Positions 23,078 through 33,028 are shown, numbered from the stretch's first letter. The stretch is DNA of 35,553 nt from Clostridium sp. CAG:411 (GCA_000437275.1 FR899741.1:66267-101819); one strand, 5' to 3'. The notes: a model not told the origin generated them from the letters alone. Numbers and translations: made by a program.

Positions 23078-26000
23078 ATGAATTCAAAGGAAGAATTACT
23101 CAAATTTAAGGAACGTAATCTTGCGTATGTAAATCGCCTGGTATTTTTTATTTTACTGTTTTCCTTTCCTTGTATCCCAATTGCGGTGGTATTAAACTAC
23201 TTCCATATTTTTAACTTTCAGTCCAGTTTTATTTGCAGTTTGATTTTTATATCCATCTTTTTTGATGCAATACCGATTTTTCTCTATTTAACAAAAAGAT
23301 ATGCCAAATTGTTTATGTATTATACTATGACAGTATTTTCTATCATGATTAGTATTATTTCTTTTCAATGTGGTATGCCTGTATGGTTGATGTATGCTTT
23401 CGCGCCAGCAATCAGTTGTTTATACTTCAATAAAAAATTAACTTTACTGGTTAGTGCTGTAGAATACGTTTCTATGATCGTATCTTTATTCTTCAGCACA
23501 CACATGTACTATGATTTACTTTATTATAAACAATACTCAAATAGTACGCGTGCCTTTATCGGCTATTCCATCGGACTTACCTTTGAATTTGGTATTGTAT
23601 TCATAGCATTGTTTTACTTCTTAAAACGAATTGACGAGTATCTCTCCTTACAGGCAAATCTAATTGATGTTGCTACAAAGGAGAAAGAACGTTTTCGTAT
23701 TGCAGTAGAGAGTACCTCTGATATTATCATCGAATATGATTTAGAAGCAGACCGCTTTTCTGCTACTACCACATTTTTACCTTTTTCTGATGCCATGTCT
23801 GATGATTTTATAATTGAACATTTTAAATCCTATATTAAATCTGATTTTAAGGGTTCCCATACCCTTATGCGAGCATTTCAGAAATTGATGAAAGGACAAT
23901 TACACTCTCCTTCCGAAATTTGTTACAAAACAATTGACGAAAACGGGGCGGAAAACGACTGTTGGATGCTCTATGAAGGAAAGAGTTGTACAAACGAAGC
24001 TGGTGAACTTCGTTCTATCGTAGGAAGACTTCGCGATATTACTTCTGAAAAAGAAAGACAGGAATTACAAATAGAAAAAGAAAAACAGGACAGAGTAACC
24101 GGACTATATTTGTATGAAGCTGTAGAGGATCAAATTTGCCTCTCAGAACATATTTTACATACACATGGTCTTCTTCTGGTCAATACTGTTAATTACCTGA
24201 AAATCTTGCAGGCATACGGACACGTATTTGGAGAAATGATTCTTCGCAATATTGCAGATATCATCTATGCGTACGCTCCAAATGCATCCTATATCTGCCG
24301 CTATGAAGGTGCTATTTTCCTTGTTTATGCAGAAAATACCTCTTCTGATAAAATAGAAGCGGTTGCCAAGAACATCACAAAAGCTTTGGAAAAAATGTAC
24401 ATCGGTGAAGGAAGTGTAAAACATCTAATTTGCGAAGTAGAACTTCAAGTAGATACGCTTCCATTCAAACAATTGCTTTCCCAGGCAATGAAAAATCTCA
24501 CACTTAAAGTTTCTGAATTAGATGCTTTGGAAGCTGAATTTTCTCAGGAAAGCATTCGAAAGGAATATAAACTTGAAACCGCTGGTACGTTACAACAATG
24601 GATTGAGCAACACTCTTTCTTTAATATGATGGCAGATTTAATTGAAGATACCAAAGATTTAAAAAGTAGTAGCCGTATGGTGATTGAACAGGTTGGAAAA
24701 TATTTGAATATGGATCGTATTGTTATTATCAATCTTTCCGAAGAAAAGCCAAAACCATCTTTACTGTATCAATGGGTCAAAAATGAAGAGGATATGTTAT
24801 CCATAAAATTTCATACATTAGACACTTCTAATGTAAAGAATTTCTTCAACTTATATGCAGCATCAAGGATTGTCGATTTAAAAAAGCTTCTTTACCAACC
24901 GCATGCAAAGGAATTGATTGATCTCAGTGATTTTTCTCTTGAACAGTTTTATTTAGGATCCCAGCTATCCTGCCCTTTAATTTCTGAAGGAAATATATTT
25001 GGTATTATCTTTTTTGATAAAAAAATAGCTGACTATGACTGGGGTGACAGAGAAAAATATTTTGTGGAAGAAGCAACCCGTATCATCAATAATGCTTTGA
25101 ACAAATTAAATGCGGACAGTGCAAATCAGGCAAAAAGCTCCTTTTTGTCAAATATGTCCCATGAGATACGAACACCAATGAACGCAATCATCGGAATGAC
25201 AGAAATTGCACAAAAAACCATTGATGATCCAGCAAAAGTACAGGAGTGTCTTGCAAAAATTGATTTATCCTCTCATCACCTGCTCAACTTAATCAATGAC
25301 ATTTTAGATTTATCTAAGATTGAAAGTGGCAGAATGAAGGTAAACAAAGAACCATTGTTACTACACACGGTTATTGATAGCGTGGATTCTATCGTTCGTC
25401 CACAGGCTCTTACGAAAAACGTTAATTTCATTATTAACCGATCCTACGAAACAAATGAAATTATCTGCGACTCTCTCCGTTTGTCACAGGTGCTTGTAAA
25501 CATCTTAGGAAATGCATTAAAATTCACACCAGAAAATGGTACTGTTACACTGGCAATTGAGGAGCTTAGCAAAACAAATTCTCTTACAGAAATAAAGTTT
25601 TCAATATCCGACACAGGTATTGGCATATCTAAGGAAGCAAAGAAAAAAATATTTGCTGCGTTTGAACAGGCGGAAGATACAATTGTAAATCAATATGGAG
25701 GCACTGGTCTTGGTTTGACAATTAGTAGTGATTTTGTACATTTATTAGGTGGAAAACTGGAAGTAGACAGCGAAATTGGAAAAGGCTCTACCTTTTATTT
25801 TACACTCCCTCTTCCAATTCCAACTTTATCACAACGTGAGCAACTAAAAAGTCAACTGGAAACTTCTGCAAAAAATTCTGAAGAAACGATTACTTTATCT
25901 GGCATCCACATCTTAATGGCAGAAGATAATGAAATCAATGCAGAAATTGCCACAACAATGCTGGAAATGGCAAATGCTAATGTCACAGTTGCCTCAAACG

Positions 26001-26281
26001 GTGAAGAAGCAATTAACCTCTTTTCCAATAACCCACCGGATACATTCCAGCTGATTCTTATGGATATTAATATGCCTGTCCTAAATGGATACGAAGCAAC
26101 AAAACGAATCCGTAAATTAAGCCGTAACGATGCCAAGAGCATTCCAATCTTAGCTTTGACAGCAAATGCATTTGATGAGGATAAAAAAGATGCTTTAGCG
26201 GCTGGTATGAACGGGCATATTGGAAAACCAATTGAAATGGATGTACTACTTCACAAGGTGAAAAAGCTTTTACATCTATAA
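23078..26281 (+). CDS. Hybrid sensor histidine kinase/response regulator with degenerate GGDEF and GAF-like domains
   Basis: This 1067-residue membrane protein starts after GGGAGGTGTAATT. Residues about 16-190 hold roughly six membrane helices. A PAS-like domain follows (about 205-325, FRIAVESTSDIIIEYD). Residues about 338-490 have the fold of a GGDEF domain, but the signature is RYEGA (Tyr409-Glu410-Gly411), so cyclase activity is unlikely. A GAF-like domain spans about 515-670. HisKA carries His695 (NMSHEIRTPMNAI). The ATPase domain has NALKFTP, DTGIGI and GGTGLGL boxes. A receiver domain (about 945-1063) carries the phospho-acceptor Asp996 (LMDINMP). No output domain or partner regulator is adjacent, so it probably signals through a phosphotransfer protein elsewhere. 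The signal is unknown. It has its own promoter and terminator. Confidence 0.93.
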   Translation: MNSKEELLKFKERNLAYVNRLVFFILLFSFPCIPIAVVLNYFHIFNFQSSFICSLIFISIFFDAIPIFLYLTKRYAKLFMYYTMTVFSIMISIISFQCGMPVWLMYAFAPAISCLYFNKKLTLLVSAVEYVSMIVSLFFSTHMYYDLLYYKQYSNSTRAFIGYSIGLTFEFGIVFIALFYFLKRIDEYLSLQANLIDVATKEKERFRIAVESTSDIIIEYDLEADRFSATTTFLPFSDAMSDDFIIEHFKSYIKSDFKGSHTLMRAFQKLMKGQLHSPSEICYKTIDENGAENDCWMLYEGKSCTNEAGELRSIVGRLRDITSEKERQELQIEKEKQDRVTGLYLYEAVEDQICLSEHILHTHGLLLVNTVNYLKILQAYGHVFGEMILRNIADIIYAYAPNASYICRYEGAIFLVYAENTSSDKIEAVAKNITKALEKMYIGEGSVKHLICEVELQVDTLPFKQLLSQAMKNLTLKVSELDALEAEFSQESIRKEYKLETAGTLQQWIEQHSFFNMMADLIEDTKDLKSSSRMVIEQVGKYLNMDRIVIINLSEEKPKPSLLYQWVKNEEDMLSIKFHTLDTSNVKNFFNLYAASRIVDLKKLLYQPHAKELIDLSDFSLEQFYLGSQLSCPLISEGNIFGIIFFDKKIADYDWGDREKYFVEEATRIINNALNKLNADSANQAKSSFLSNMSHEIRTPMNAIIGMTEIAQKTIDDPAKVQECLAKIDLSSHHLLNLINDILDLSKIESGRMKVNKEPLLLHTVIDSVDSIVRPQALTKNVNFIINRSYETNEIICDSLRLSQVLVNILGNALKFTPENGTVTLAIEELSKTNSLTEIKFSISDTGIGISKEAKKKIFAAFEQAEDTIVNQYGGTGLGLTISSDFVHLLGGKLEVDSEIGKGSTFYFTLPLPIPTLSQREQLKSQLETSAKNSEETITLSGIHILMAEDNEINAEIATTMLEMANANVTVASNGEEAINLFSNNPPDTFQLILMDINMPVLNGYEATKRIRKLSRNDAKSIPILALTANAFDEDKKDALAAGMNGHIGKPIEMDVLLHKVKKLLHL

Positions 26282-26288
26282 AAACTAC

Positions 26289-26339
26289 AAAAACCTCAAA
26301 ATACGAACATAATTTGTAAGTTCCTATTTTGAGGTTTTT
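26289..26339. terminator. Strong bidirectional terminator
   Basis: Arms 26289-26303 and 26325-26339 pair perfectly over 15 bases (AAAAACCTCAAAATA). T-runs follow on both strands, so it serves both the hybrid kinase (+) and the subtilase/GH13 unit (-), which converge here. Confidence 0.88.
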
Positions 26340-26411
26340 TATATTATAGAATAATACGGTTTGTTCAAAATTATAGATAGTTCTACGTTTCAAATTCCCG
26401 AAATATCGGTA

Positions 26412-28226
26412 TTATGGAATACTATTGGAAAGACACAATGCCCCATAGCCTATCCGATTATTCGGAACACTCTCACCTGGTAGTGCTACTGCCCCCTTTT
26501 GTATATATGCTTTTAATTTTTCTCCATATAAAAACAAATCATTTTGTCGAACAATTCCCCACTCCATCATAAGTGCCGCTGCCCCAGTTACAAAAGGCGT
26601 TGCCATGGAGGTACCACTGCGAATTGCATAACTATTATTCGGTGCTACTGATAAAATATCAACACCAGGAGCTACAATATCCGGCTTTTGTAACCCATTG
26701 CGTGTATATCCCCTTCCTGAAAACGGAGCTACTTCTCCTGTATGCTCATCATACGCTCCTACTGTCAACAATCGGTTTCCACTGGACGGAGTTGTTAAAG
26801 TAGTGTTCACAGAACTTCTTAAAAACTGTGTTTGTAATTGCACATAATTTCCAGTAGGAAGCCATATGTCGTATCGACCATCCACTACTTTATTTGGTTT
26901 CAATCGAAACGTCCAAACACCTTCTGACAAAACATCCCCCTGTGGTATCCATTCCATATATATTTCCTGCAATGTTTGAAAAGGGGAAGGCTCACCATAG
27001 TTAATTACTAGCACACAGTCATCATATTCAAAAAAGCGGATTCCTATATCATTCTCATATAGATACCTTATTTTTCGAGCAGGAGACTGTATTTCAATTT
27101 CTAATGTATCTACATAATTTTTCCAAAATTGCATGTAAAAACTGGTCTGTCCTCCCCCAACAGCCAATTCTATTTCCTCTGTTTTTCTAACTTCTAATTT
27201 TCCCTCTGCATGTCTCCCTAAATTTCCTTCATTTCCCGTACCAATGCAAATAGTATTTTTCCATTTTAAAGCTTCTGCATTTAAAAATTCAGAAACTAAA
27301 TCCGTTCCTGTATGTGGTCCTGCATTGTTTCCAAAACTTAAATTAATGGCAACAGGCATGTTTAACTCTTCTGCTGTTTTGATTGTAAAATCAATGGCTT
27401 CCAGTAAGCGAGTTGTGCGCGGAAATGTAATTCCCTGTGCATCTCCTAATTTTACAATCAACATTTGAGCCAGAGGAGCAACTCCACGTATCGTTCCATT
27501 GCTGGCATTTCCATTTCCGCAAGCAATACCAGCGACATGTGTGCCATGCCCTGAAACGTCTATAGAAGGGACTATAGCATACCTTCTTTGTCGGTCCGTT
27601 TGCTGTAATGCGGTATTTATCATTTCTTCCGTAAATAAAGTACCCAGAATATATCCTGTCGGCGGTCCATAGGTAAATTGCTGATTTTCTTCATTTACAG
27701 TACTACTGTCTACTGTTTGATCCCATAAGGCAACAATACGGGTAGTTCCATCTGCATTTCTAAAATCCATATTTGCATATTCAATTCCAGAATCAATGAC
27801 AGCAATCAAGACGCCTGCCCCATAAAGATTGCTTTTATCTCGATTTCCTGCATCCCCATTTAGAACGTCAACTGCATTTGAATCCGGATACCCTGTACGC
27901 TGCAAACCATCCAAACAGATTCCTTGTTTACTTTCATTTAGGTTATACCATAACCGTCTTGGCAATTCCATATAATCGACTTCAGGAAATCTTGAAAACG
28001 CTTGTAATTGCTCTGGCTTTAAAAAAACGATTGCAACATTATTTTCCAATTCTTCTACTTGTACCGAAAGTTCTTCTCCCCTTTGTGCTAAATTTCCATG
28101 ATATTTCACAATTACTTCCCATAAAAACGGACTTTCCTCCCCTAGCTGATAAATAGTTTTTGCTCGTAACTGTTCCGGTAATTGCTCTAATACCTGCAAA
28201 TTTAAGTCAAACTTTCCATTTTCCAT
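26412..28226 (-). CDS. S8 subtilisin-like serine protease, CspB-like
   Basis: This 604-residue protein has a prodomain-like N-terminus (about 1-95) and a subtilase domain with an intact triad: Asp145 (VIDSGIEY), His227 (SGHGTHVAG), Ser540 (SGTSMATPFVTG). The oxyanion region is NLSFGNNAG. A non-catalytic insert of about 120 residues (350-470) splits the domain, as the jelly-roll does in clostridial Csp proteases that process the spore cortex enzyme SleC. There is no signal peptide, which also fits Csp proteins. The ATG at 28226 follows AGAGGAGTCTTT. It lies 44 bases after the GH13 gene, probably in the same transcript. A spore role is inferred from family resemblance only, since no SleC or spore gene is nearby. 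Confidence 0.88.
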   Translation of the reverse strand: MENGKFDLNLQVLEQLPEQLRAKTIYQLGEESPFLWEVIVKYHGNLAQRGEELSVQVEELENNVAIVFLKPEQLQAFSRFPEVDYMELPRRLWYNLNESKQGICLDGLQRTGYPDSNAVDVLNGDAGNRDKSNLYGAGVLIAVIDSGIEYANMDFRNADGTTRIVALWDQTVDSSTVNEENQQFTYGPPTGYILGTLFTEEMINTALQQTDRQRRYAIVPSIDVSGHGTHVAGIACGNGNASNGTIRGVAPLAQMLIVKLGDAQGITFPRTTRLLEAIDFTIKTAEELNMPVAINLSFGNNAGPHTGTDLVSEFLNAEALKWKNTICIGTGNEGNLGRHAEGKLEVRKTEEIELAVGGGQTSFYMQFWKNYVDTLEIEIQSPARKIRYLYENDIGIRFFEYDDCVLVINYGEPSPFQTLQEIYMEWIPQGDVLSEGVWTFRLKPNKVVDGRYDIWLPTGNYVQLQTQFLRSSVNTTLTTPSSGNRLLTVGAYDEHTGEVAPFSGRGYTRNGLQKPDIVAPGVDILSVAPNNSYAIRSGTSMATPFVTGAAALMMEWGIVRQNDLFLYGEKLKAYIQKGAVALPGESVPNNRIGYGALCLSNSIP

Positions 28227-28270
28227 AAAGACTCCTCTTACCATATAAACATTCAAAAGTTCATTATTAT

Positions 28271-30172
28271 TTATATGTTTTGTAAGACGATAAAGTATCC
28301 TTTTTTAGGTGGAATCTGTAAAATAACCTTTTCGTTCTTTCCTTCATACACAAGTTTTTCTCCCATAACATCCTGCTCAGGGAATTTTAAATTTTGTCCA
28401 AAAATATTTAGATTGATTTCCATTTCTTTGATTAACTCCTGCTCCATAGAAGTAACCGCCAAAACTACTTGTTCCTCATTAAATCTTGCACAAGCAAATA
28501 CATTACCTTCCGCAGATAATATCTTAAATCCTCCGTCCTGTAACGCGCTACAACTGTTTTTCCATTGATTCATCGTTTGATATAATTGATAATATGGGTT
28601 TTTCTGCAATTCCACATCCCAGTTCATAGGATATCTACATCCCTCTGTGGAAGTGATCCTTCCTCCTAATCCAACTTCATCTCCGTAATACATGCATACA
28701 CACCCAGGCAACATATAAAGCAGATATACCGCTATTTTATATTGTTCAAAAGAAATGGTAGTATCATTATGCAAGCGAGCAATATCATGGCAATCTATCA
28801 TATTAAATTGGTTTTCAGAAATCACAAAAGGCAATTTTGCGTATGCATTCATAATTCTTTCTCTAAGTGCAGCAGCAGAGGTATTCGACTTTAATTTTCT
28901 CAACTCTGGCTTTCTACTTTGTCGAAAATCAAGCTGTCCCACATACTCTCTGATTGGTCTGCCACAACCATAAAAATTCATGATTGCGTCCCATTCATCC
29001 CCTTTTAAATATTCGTATCCATCGTTCCAGTCTTCCGCCAAAATATAGGCATCTGCTTTTTCTTCTTTAATGGCATTCCTGATTTCTTTCCATATTTCAT
29101 GATCATAATGGTCCATTTTATACTGTCCCGTAGTCCCTGCCACGTCAAATCTCCAACCATCAATGTCGTACGGTTTTTGCAACCATTTTTTTAATACACT
29201 GTTTGGTGCTACATATAAAATATCTCTAAGTTTAGCAGAATGATAGTTCAACTTTGGTAACGAAGGAATCCCATAATATGCTCCATAGGAATTACCCTCT
29301 TCAAAATAATAAAACTCTCGTTCTGGCGCAGTTTTATTATAATATGCACCTACTTCTTTATCCCAAAACGAACAATCTCTATTAAACCATTTATGCGCAC
29401 TACCTGTATGATTGATAGAGATATCTAATACAACTCGCATTTCGTCTCCATGCAAATGCTGACAAAGTGATTCAAAATCAGCATCCCCTCCTAAATGACG
29501 ATCTACATGAAAATAATCTACACAATCATAACGATGCACTGTTGCCGCAGAAAAAATAGGATTTAAGTAGATGCCATTTACATGCAGCTCTTTTAAATAT
29601 GGTATTTTATCTTCAATTCCCTTTAAATCTCCACCATAAAAATCAAGGCAAAATGCCTGTTCAAATTCTTTTGGTTCCTCCTTCCAGTCTTTCATACGTT
29701 GCACCTTATGTCCCGAAAATTCATATTCCCCATCTGACACCACATTATTCTCATTTCCGCAATAGAATCGATCTGGAAAAATCTGATAAAACACCTTGCC
29801 TTTGATCCAAGATGGCTGATTATAATCTGCTAAAATTTTAAAATCATAGATTTCATCAGGAAAATAATCCGTCAATCCTTTTTGATTATAATAATACACT
29901 TTTTCTCCAGAAACGATGTAAAAATGATATGTTGTTGACCTTTGTGTAATTTCTATTTTACCGCTATAGTAAGAGAAGCCATCTGCACTTTTGCATTGTT
30001 TCATTGTTTCAAGAAATTCCAATCCATCTTTTTTATAACATAAAATAATTTCAGAGATCGGTGCAGTATCAAATATACGAATCTGAATTGTAATCTCCTC
30101 TCCCAATGTAGGCAATGGATTACTAACAAATCTTGCCGAACCATCTGCATATACACTATCTTTCCAATCCAC
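28271..30172 (-). CDS. GH13 alpha-glucan hydrolase, neopullulanase/cyclomaltodextrinase-like
   Basis: This 633-residue protein has an N-terminal CBM34-like beta domain (about 1-115), the (beta/alpha)8 barrel with Asp343 (DGWRFDVAG, nucleophile), Glu380 (ILAEDW, acid/base) and Asp463 (NMIDCHDIARL), and a C-terminal beta domain (about 545-633). Conserved region I appears as VVLDISINHTGSAH. The absence of a signal peptide and the N-terminal domain suggest a cytoplasmic enzyme cutting imported maltodextrins, cyclodextrins or pullulan fragments. Translation starts at GTG 30172 after AAAGGAGAGGGACAG. Its promoter is unclear; TTTAAA and TATAGA with a 16-base spacer lie in the gap upstream. No sugar transporter is adjacent. 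Confidence 0.92.
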   Translation of the reverse strand: MDWKDSVYADGSARFVSNPLPTLGEEITIQIRIFDTAPISEIILCYKKDGLEFLETMKQCKSADGFSYYSGKIEITQRSTTYHFYIVSGEKVYYYNQKGLTDYFPDEIYDFKILADYNQPSWIKGKVFYQIFPDRFYCGNENNVVSDGEYEFSGHKVQRMKDWKEEPKEFEQAFCLDFYGGDLKGIEDKIPYLKELHVNGIYLNPIFSAATVHRYDCVDYFHVDRHLGGDADFESLCQHLHGDEMRVVLDISINHTGSAHKWFNRDCSFWDKEVGAYYNKTAPEREFYYFEEGNSYGAYYGIPSLPKLNYHSAKLRDILYVAPNSVLKKWLQKPYDIDGWRFDVAGTTGQYKMDHYDHEIWKEIRNAIKEEKADAYILAEDWNDGYEYLKGDEWDAIMNFYGCGRPIREYVGQLDFRQSRKPELRKLKSNTSAAALRERIMNAYAKLPFVISENQFNMIDCHDIARLHNDTTISFEQYKIAVYLLYMLPGCVCMYYGDEVGLGGRITSTEGCRYPMNWDVELQKNPYYQLYQTMNQWKNSCSALQDGGFKILSAEGNVFACARFNEEQVVLAVTSMEQELIKEMEINLNIFGQNLKFPEQDVMGEKLVYEGKNEKVILQIPPKKGYFIVLQNI

Positions 30173-30296
30173 CTGTCCCTCTCCTTTCTACTCTTTTCTC
30201 TTTTTGATCATTTCCGAGCCCCACTCTACTCCTTTCTATTTTATCTATACCCTCACAAATCAAGTTTTAAACTATCCTGTTTTTTATAGAGAAAAA

Positions 30297-30320
30297 AGCC
30301 CAATGCATTTGCATTGAGCT
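30297..30320 (-). terminator. Terminator of the decarboxylase operon
   Basis: AGCCCAATGCA (30297-30307) pairs with TGCATTGAGCT (30310-30320), with one wobble pair in the minus-strand RNA, followed by a run of six T. It lies about 18 bases after the stop of the OadA-like gene. Confidence 0.88.
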
Positions 30321-30337
30321 TCTTTACACGTTGCACT

Positions 30338-31750
30338 TTATACTGGGTAAGTTTTATTTTCCTCACTTGCCACTGTAGAATCAATCTTTGTTTGTTGTGC
30401 TTCACGATATTTAAAGAATTCTGTTGCCACCTGTGGGAACAATGCATAAGATAATACATCTTCATCCTGTTGTTTGTACTGCTTCATTTCTTCCTCAATA
30501 TCTTTCAACTGTGGCTTAATCAAATCAGCCGGACGGCAAGTAATTGCCTCTGTATCGCCGATACATTTTTTCTGTACTTCTTTATTAAATGGTTTTACAG
30601 TCTGACCAAACTGTCCAGATAATAACTTTTTAGATTCTTTTGTTACTACCTTATATCTCTCACCTGTAACTACATTTAATACTGCCTGTGTTCCAACAAT
30701 CTGAGAAGAAGGTGTTACCAATGGTGGTTCACCAAAGTCTTTACGCACTCTAGGTACTTCTTCCAATACCTCCTGGAAACGATCGGATGCTCCCATCTCA
30801 TCTAACTGAGATACAAGGTTTGATAACATACCACCAGGTACCTGATACATCAATGTTTTGATATTTACACCTAACACCTTTGTACTCATACGACCTGTCT
30901 TTAACCACTCTTCTCTCATTGGAGCAAAGTGATTTGCTATCTCTGCTAACAGATTCTGATCAAAGCCTGGATCATATGGTGTACCTTCAAATGTCTTTGC
31001 CATAACTTCTGTTGCTGGCTGACTTGTACCCATTGCTAATGGTGAAATAGCTGTATCGATAATATCACAACCAGCTTCAACTGCCTTCATATAAGTCATA
31101 GATGCAACACCTGAAGTATAATGTGTATGCAAATCAATTGGAATAGACACAGACTCTTTTAATGCTGTAACCAATTCTGTCGCATTATATGGAGTCAACA
31201 AACCTGCCATATCTTTGATACACAAAGATTTTGCACCCATACCTTCAATCTTCTTTGCCATATCCTTCCAGTAATCCAATGTATATGCATCACCTAATGT
31301 ATAGGACAAAGCAATCTGTGCATGTCCATTTTCCTTATTGGCAGCTCGAACAGCCGTCTCTAAGTTTCTAACATCATTTAAGCAGTCAAAAATTCGAATA
31401 ATATCAATACCATTTGCAATAGACTTCTGTACAAAGTATTCTACTACATCATCTGCATAGTGATTATATCCCAAAATATTCTGTCCACGGAATAACATTT
31501 GAAGCTTTGTCTTTTTAAAGCCTGCTCTTAATTTTCTCAATCTTTCCCATGGATCTTCCTTTAGGAAACGAAGAGACGCATCAAAGGTAGCACCTCCCCA
31601 ACACTCTACTGCATGATATCCAACCTGATCCATTTTATCAATAATAGGCAGCATCTGCTCTGTTGTCATTCTTGTTGCAATCAATGACTGATGGGCATCA
31701 CGTAATACTGTCTCTGTAATTTTAATTGGTTTCTTTTCCTGTTCTGCCAT
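30338..31750 (-). CDS. OadA-like carboxyltransferase (oxaloacetate decarboxylase alpha / transcarboxylase 5S type), without biotin domain
   Basis: This 470-residue cytoplasmic protein moves carboxyl groups between oxaloacetate/pyruvate and biotin. Features are the metal-site RDAHQS (Asp18), the carbamylated-lysine segment LCIKDMAG (Lys179), DLHTHYTSG (His208, His210) and a PYC-type C-terminal region (SSQIVGTQAVLNVVTGERYKVV). It ends where the Pro/Ala linker and biotin domain of Klebsiella OadA would begin; here that domain is a separate gene at 33029. This makes it close in layout to the transcarboxylase 5S subunit. The start follows AAGGAGGTATTGTA. It is the last gene of the operon, 27 bases after the OadB-like gene. 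Confidence 0.93.
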   Translation of the reverse strand: MAEQEKKPIKITETVLRDAHQSLIATRMTTEQMLPIIDKMDQVGYHAVECWGGATFDASLRFLKEDPWERLRKLRAGFKKTKLQMLFRGQNILGYNHYADDVVEYFVQKSIANGIDIIRIFDCLNDVRNLETAVRAANKENGHAQIALSYTLGDAYTLDYWKDMAKKIEGMGAKSLCIKDMAGLLTPYNATELVTALKESVSIPIDLHTHYTSGVASMTYMKAVEAGCDIIDTAISPLAMGTSQPATEVMAKTFEGTPYDPGFDQNLLAEIANHFAPMREEWLKTGRMSTKVLGVNIKTLMYQVPGGMLSNLVSQLDEMGASDRFQEVLEEVPRVRKDFGEPPLVTPSSQIVGTQAVLNVVTGERYKVVTKESKKLLSGQFGQTVKPFNKEVQKKCIGDTEAITCRPADLIKPQLKDIEEEMKQYKQQDEDVLSYALFPQVATEFFKYREAQQTKIDSTVASEENKTYPV

Positions 31751-31777
31751 TACAATACCTCCTTATATTTTATATCC

Positions 31778-32926
31778 CTAAACACCAAATATTGCCATAA
31801 ATACACCCGCTGCTACTGCTGTACCAATAACACCAGCAACGTTTGGACCCATAGCATGCATCAATAAGAAATTGGTTGGGTCTGCCTCTGCTCCCACTTT
31901 TTGAGATACTCTGGCTGCCATAGGAACTGCCGAAACACCAGCCGAACCAATCAGTGGATTTATCTTTCCATGCGTAACCACACACATAAGTTTACCGAAC
32001 AATACACCTGCTGCTGTACCAACTGCAAAGGCAATTAAACCTAAAAATACAATTTTTAATGTTGTAATCTGTAAAAAGTCTTCTGCACTTGTTGTTGCAC
32101 CAACAGAAGTACCAAGCAAAATAACAACAATATACATCAAAGCATTAGACGCTGTTTCTGCTAATTGATTTACTACTCCACACTCTTTGAATAGGTTACC
32201 TAACATCAACATACCAACCAAAGGAGCTGTTGTAGGAAGTAATAATACAACAACAATCGTTACAACGATAGGGAACAAAATCTTCTCAAGTTTTGATACT
32301 GGACGAAGCTGTTCCATCTTAATTTCTCTTTCCTTCTTTGTTGTCAAGAGTTTCATAATTGGTGGCTGAATAATTGGTACTAAGGACATATATGAATATG
32401 CTGCAACCGCAATCGGTCCCATGTATTCTGTCTGCCCCAGTTTACTACACAAAAACAGGGATGTAGGACCATCTGCACCACCAATGATTGAAATTGCCGC
32501 TGCCGCTTTTCCATTGAAACCTAAAAAGATTGCTAATAAATAAGCGGAAAAAATTCCAATCTGTGCCGCTGCACCCAATAAAAAACTTTTGGGATTGGCA
32601 ATCAACGGTGCAAAATCCGTCATCGCACCAACTCCAAGGAAAATAAGCGATGGCAAAATACTCCATTCATCCAGTGTAAAGAAATAATGTAGCAATCCCC
32701 CTACTCCGTTTGATGTTTCCTCCGGTGATGCCATAATATCCGGATACATATTTACCAATAACATACCAAAAGCAATAGGCACCAACAGTAAAGGTTCATA
32801 TCCCTTTTTGATTGCTAAATATAGAAAAATACAGGCAATTACAATCATCAAGACATTTCCCCATGACATTGTTGCAAATGCTGTCTGTTGTGCTAAATTT
32901 GTCAAAGTTTCCGTTACTTTATCCAT
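31778..32926 (-). CDS. Na+-translocating decarboxylase beta subunit (OadB/MmdB/GcdB family)
   Basis: This 382-residue membrane protein has about nine to eleven helices. It decarboxylates carboxybiotin and couples this to Na+ export. The family hallmark GGADGPTSLF is present with Asp152, matching the essential Na+-site aspartate of OadB. The second conserved stretch NPLIGSAGVSAVPMAARVSQKVG and the C-terminal HAMGPNVAGVIGTAVAAG are intact. Ribosome binding is weak (only GGTG before the ATG), and two small hairpins lie between it and the biotin carrier gene. The first 15-20 residues look like an amphipathic lead-in. Which acyl substrate it serves depends on the partner carboxyltransferase. Confidence 0.95.
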   Translation of the reverse strand: MDKVTETLTNLAQQTAFATMSWGNVLMIVIACIFLYLAIKKGYEPLLLVPIAFGMLLVNMYPDIMASPEETSNGVGGLLHYFFTLDEWSILPSLIFLGVGAMTDFAPLIANPKSFLLGAAAQIGIFSAYLLAIFLGFNGKAAAAISIIGGADGPTSLFLCSKLGQTEYMGPIAVAAYSYMSLVPIIQPPIMKLLTTKKEREIKMEQLRPVSKLEKILFPIVVTIVVVLLLPTTAPLVGMLMLGNLFKECGVVNQLAETASNALMYIVVILLGTSVGATTSAEDFLQITTLKIVFLGLIAFAVGTAAGVLFGKLMCVVTHGKINPLIGSAGVSAVPMAARVSQKVGAEADPTNFLLMHAMGPNVAGVIGTAVAAGVFMAIFGV

Positions 32927-32940
32927 ATTTACACCATATT

Positions 32941-32961
32941 ATCATCACTAAGTGTGATGAT
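32941..32961 (-). other. Intercistronic hairpin before the OadB-like gene
   Basis: ATCATCAC (32941-32948) pairs perfectly with GTGATGAT (32954-32961) around a 5-base loop, 14 bases before the start codon. A second short pairing (GCCAC with GTGGC, about 32962-32994) lies just beyond. No T-run follows, so these are more likely processing or stability elements than terminators. Confidence 0.4.
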
Positions 32962-33028
32962 GCCACTTTGTAATTGAAAGAAATGTGGCTTATCCTTTCT
33001 GATTTATTTCCCTTCAATTATTTTTGCA

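Noticed and set aside
30338..31750. Truncated OadA lacking its biotin domain
   Set aside because: The missing biotin domain is encoded as a separate intact gene at 33029 in the same operon, so this is a split layout and not damage.
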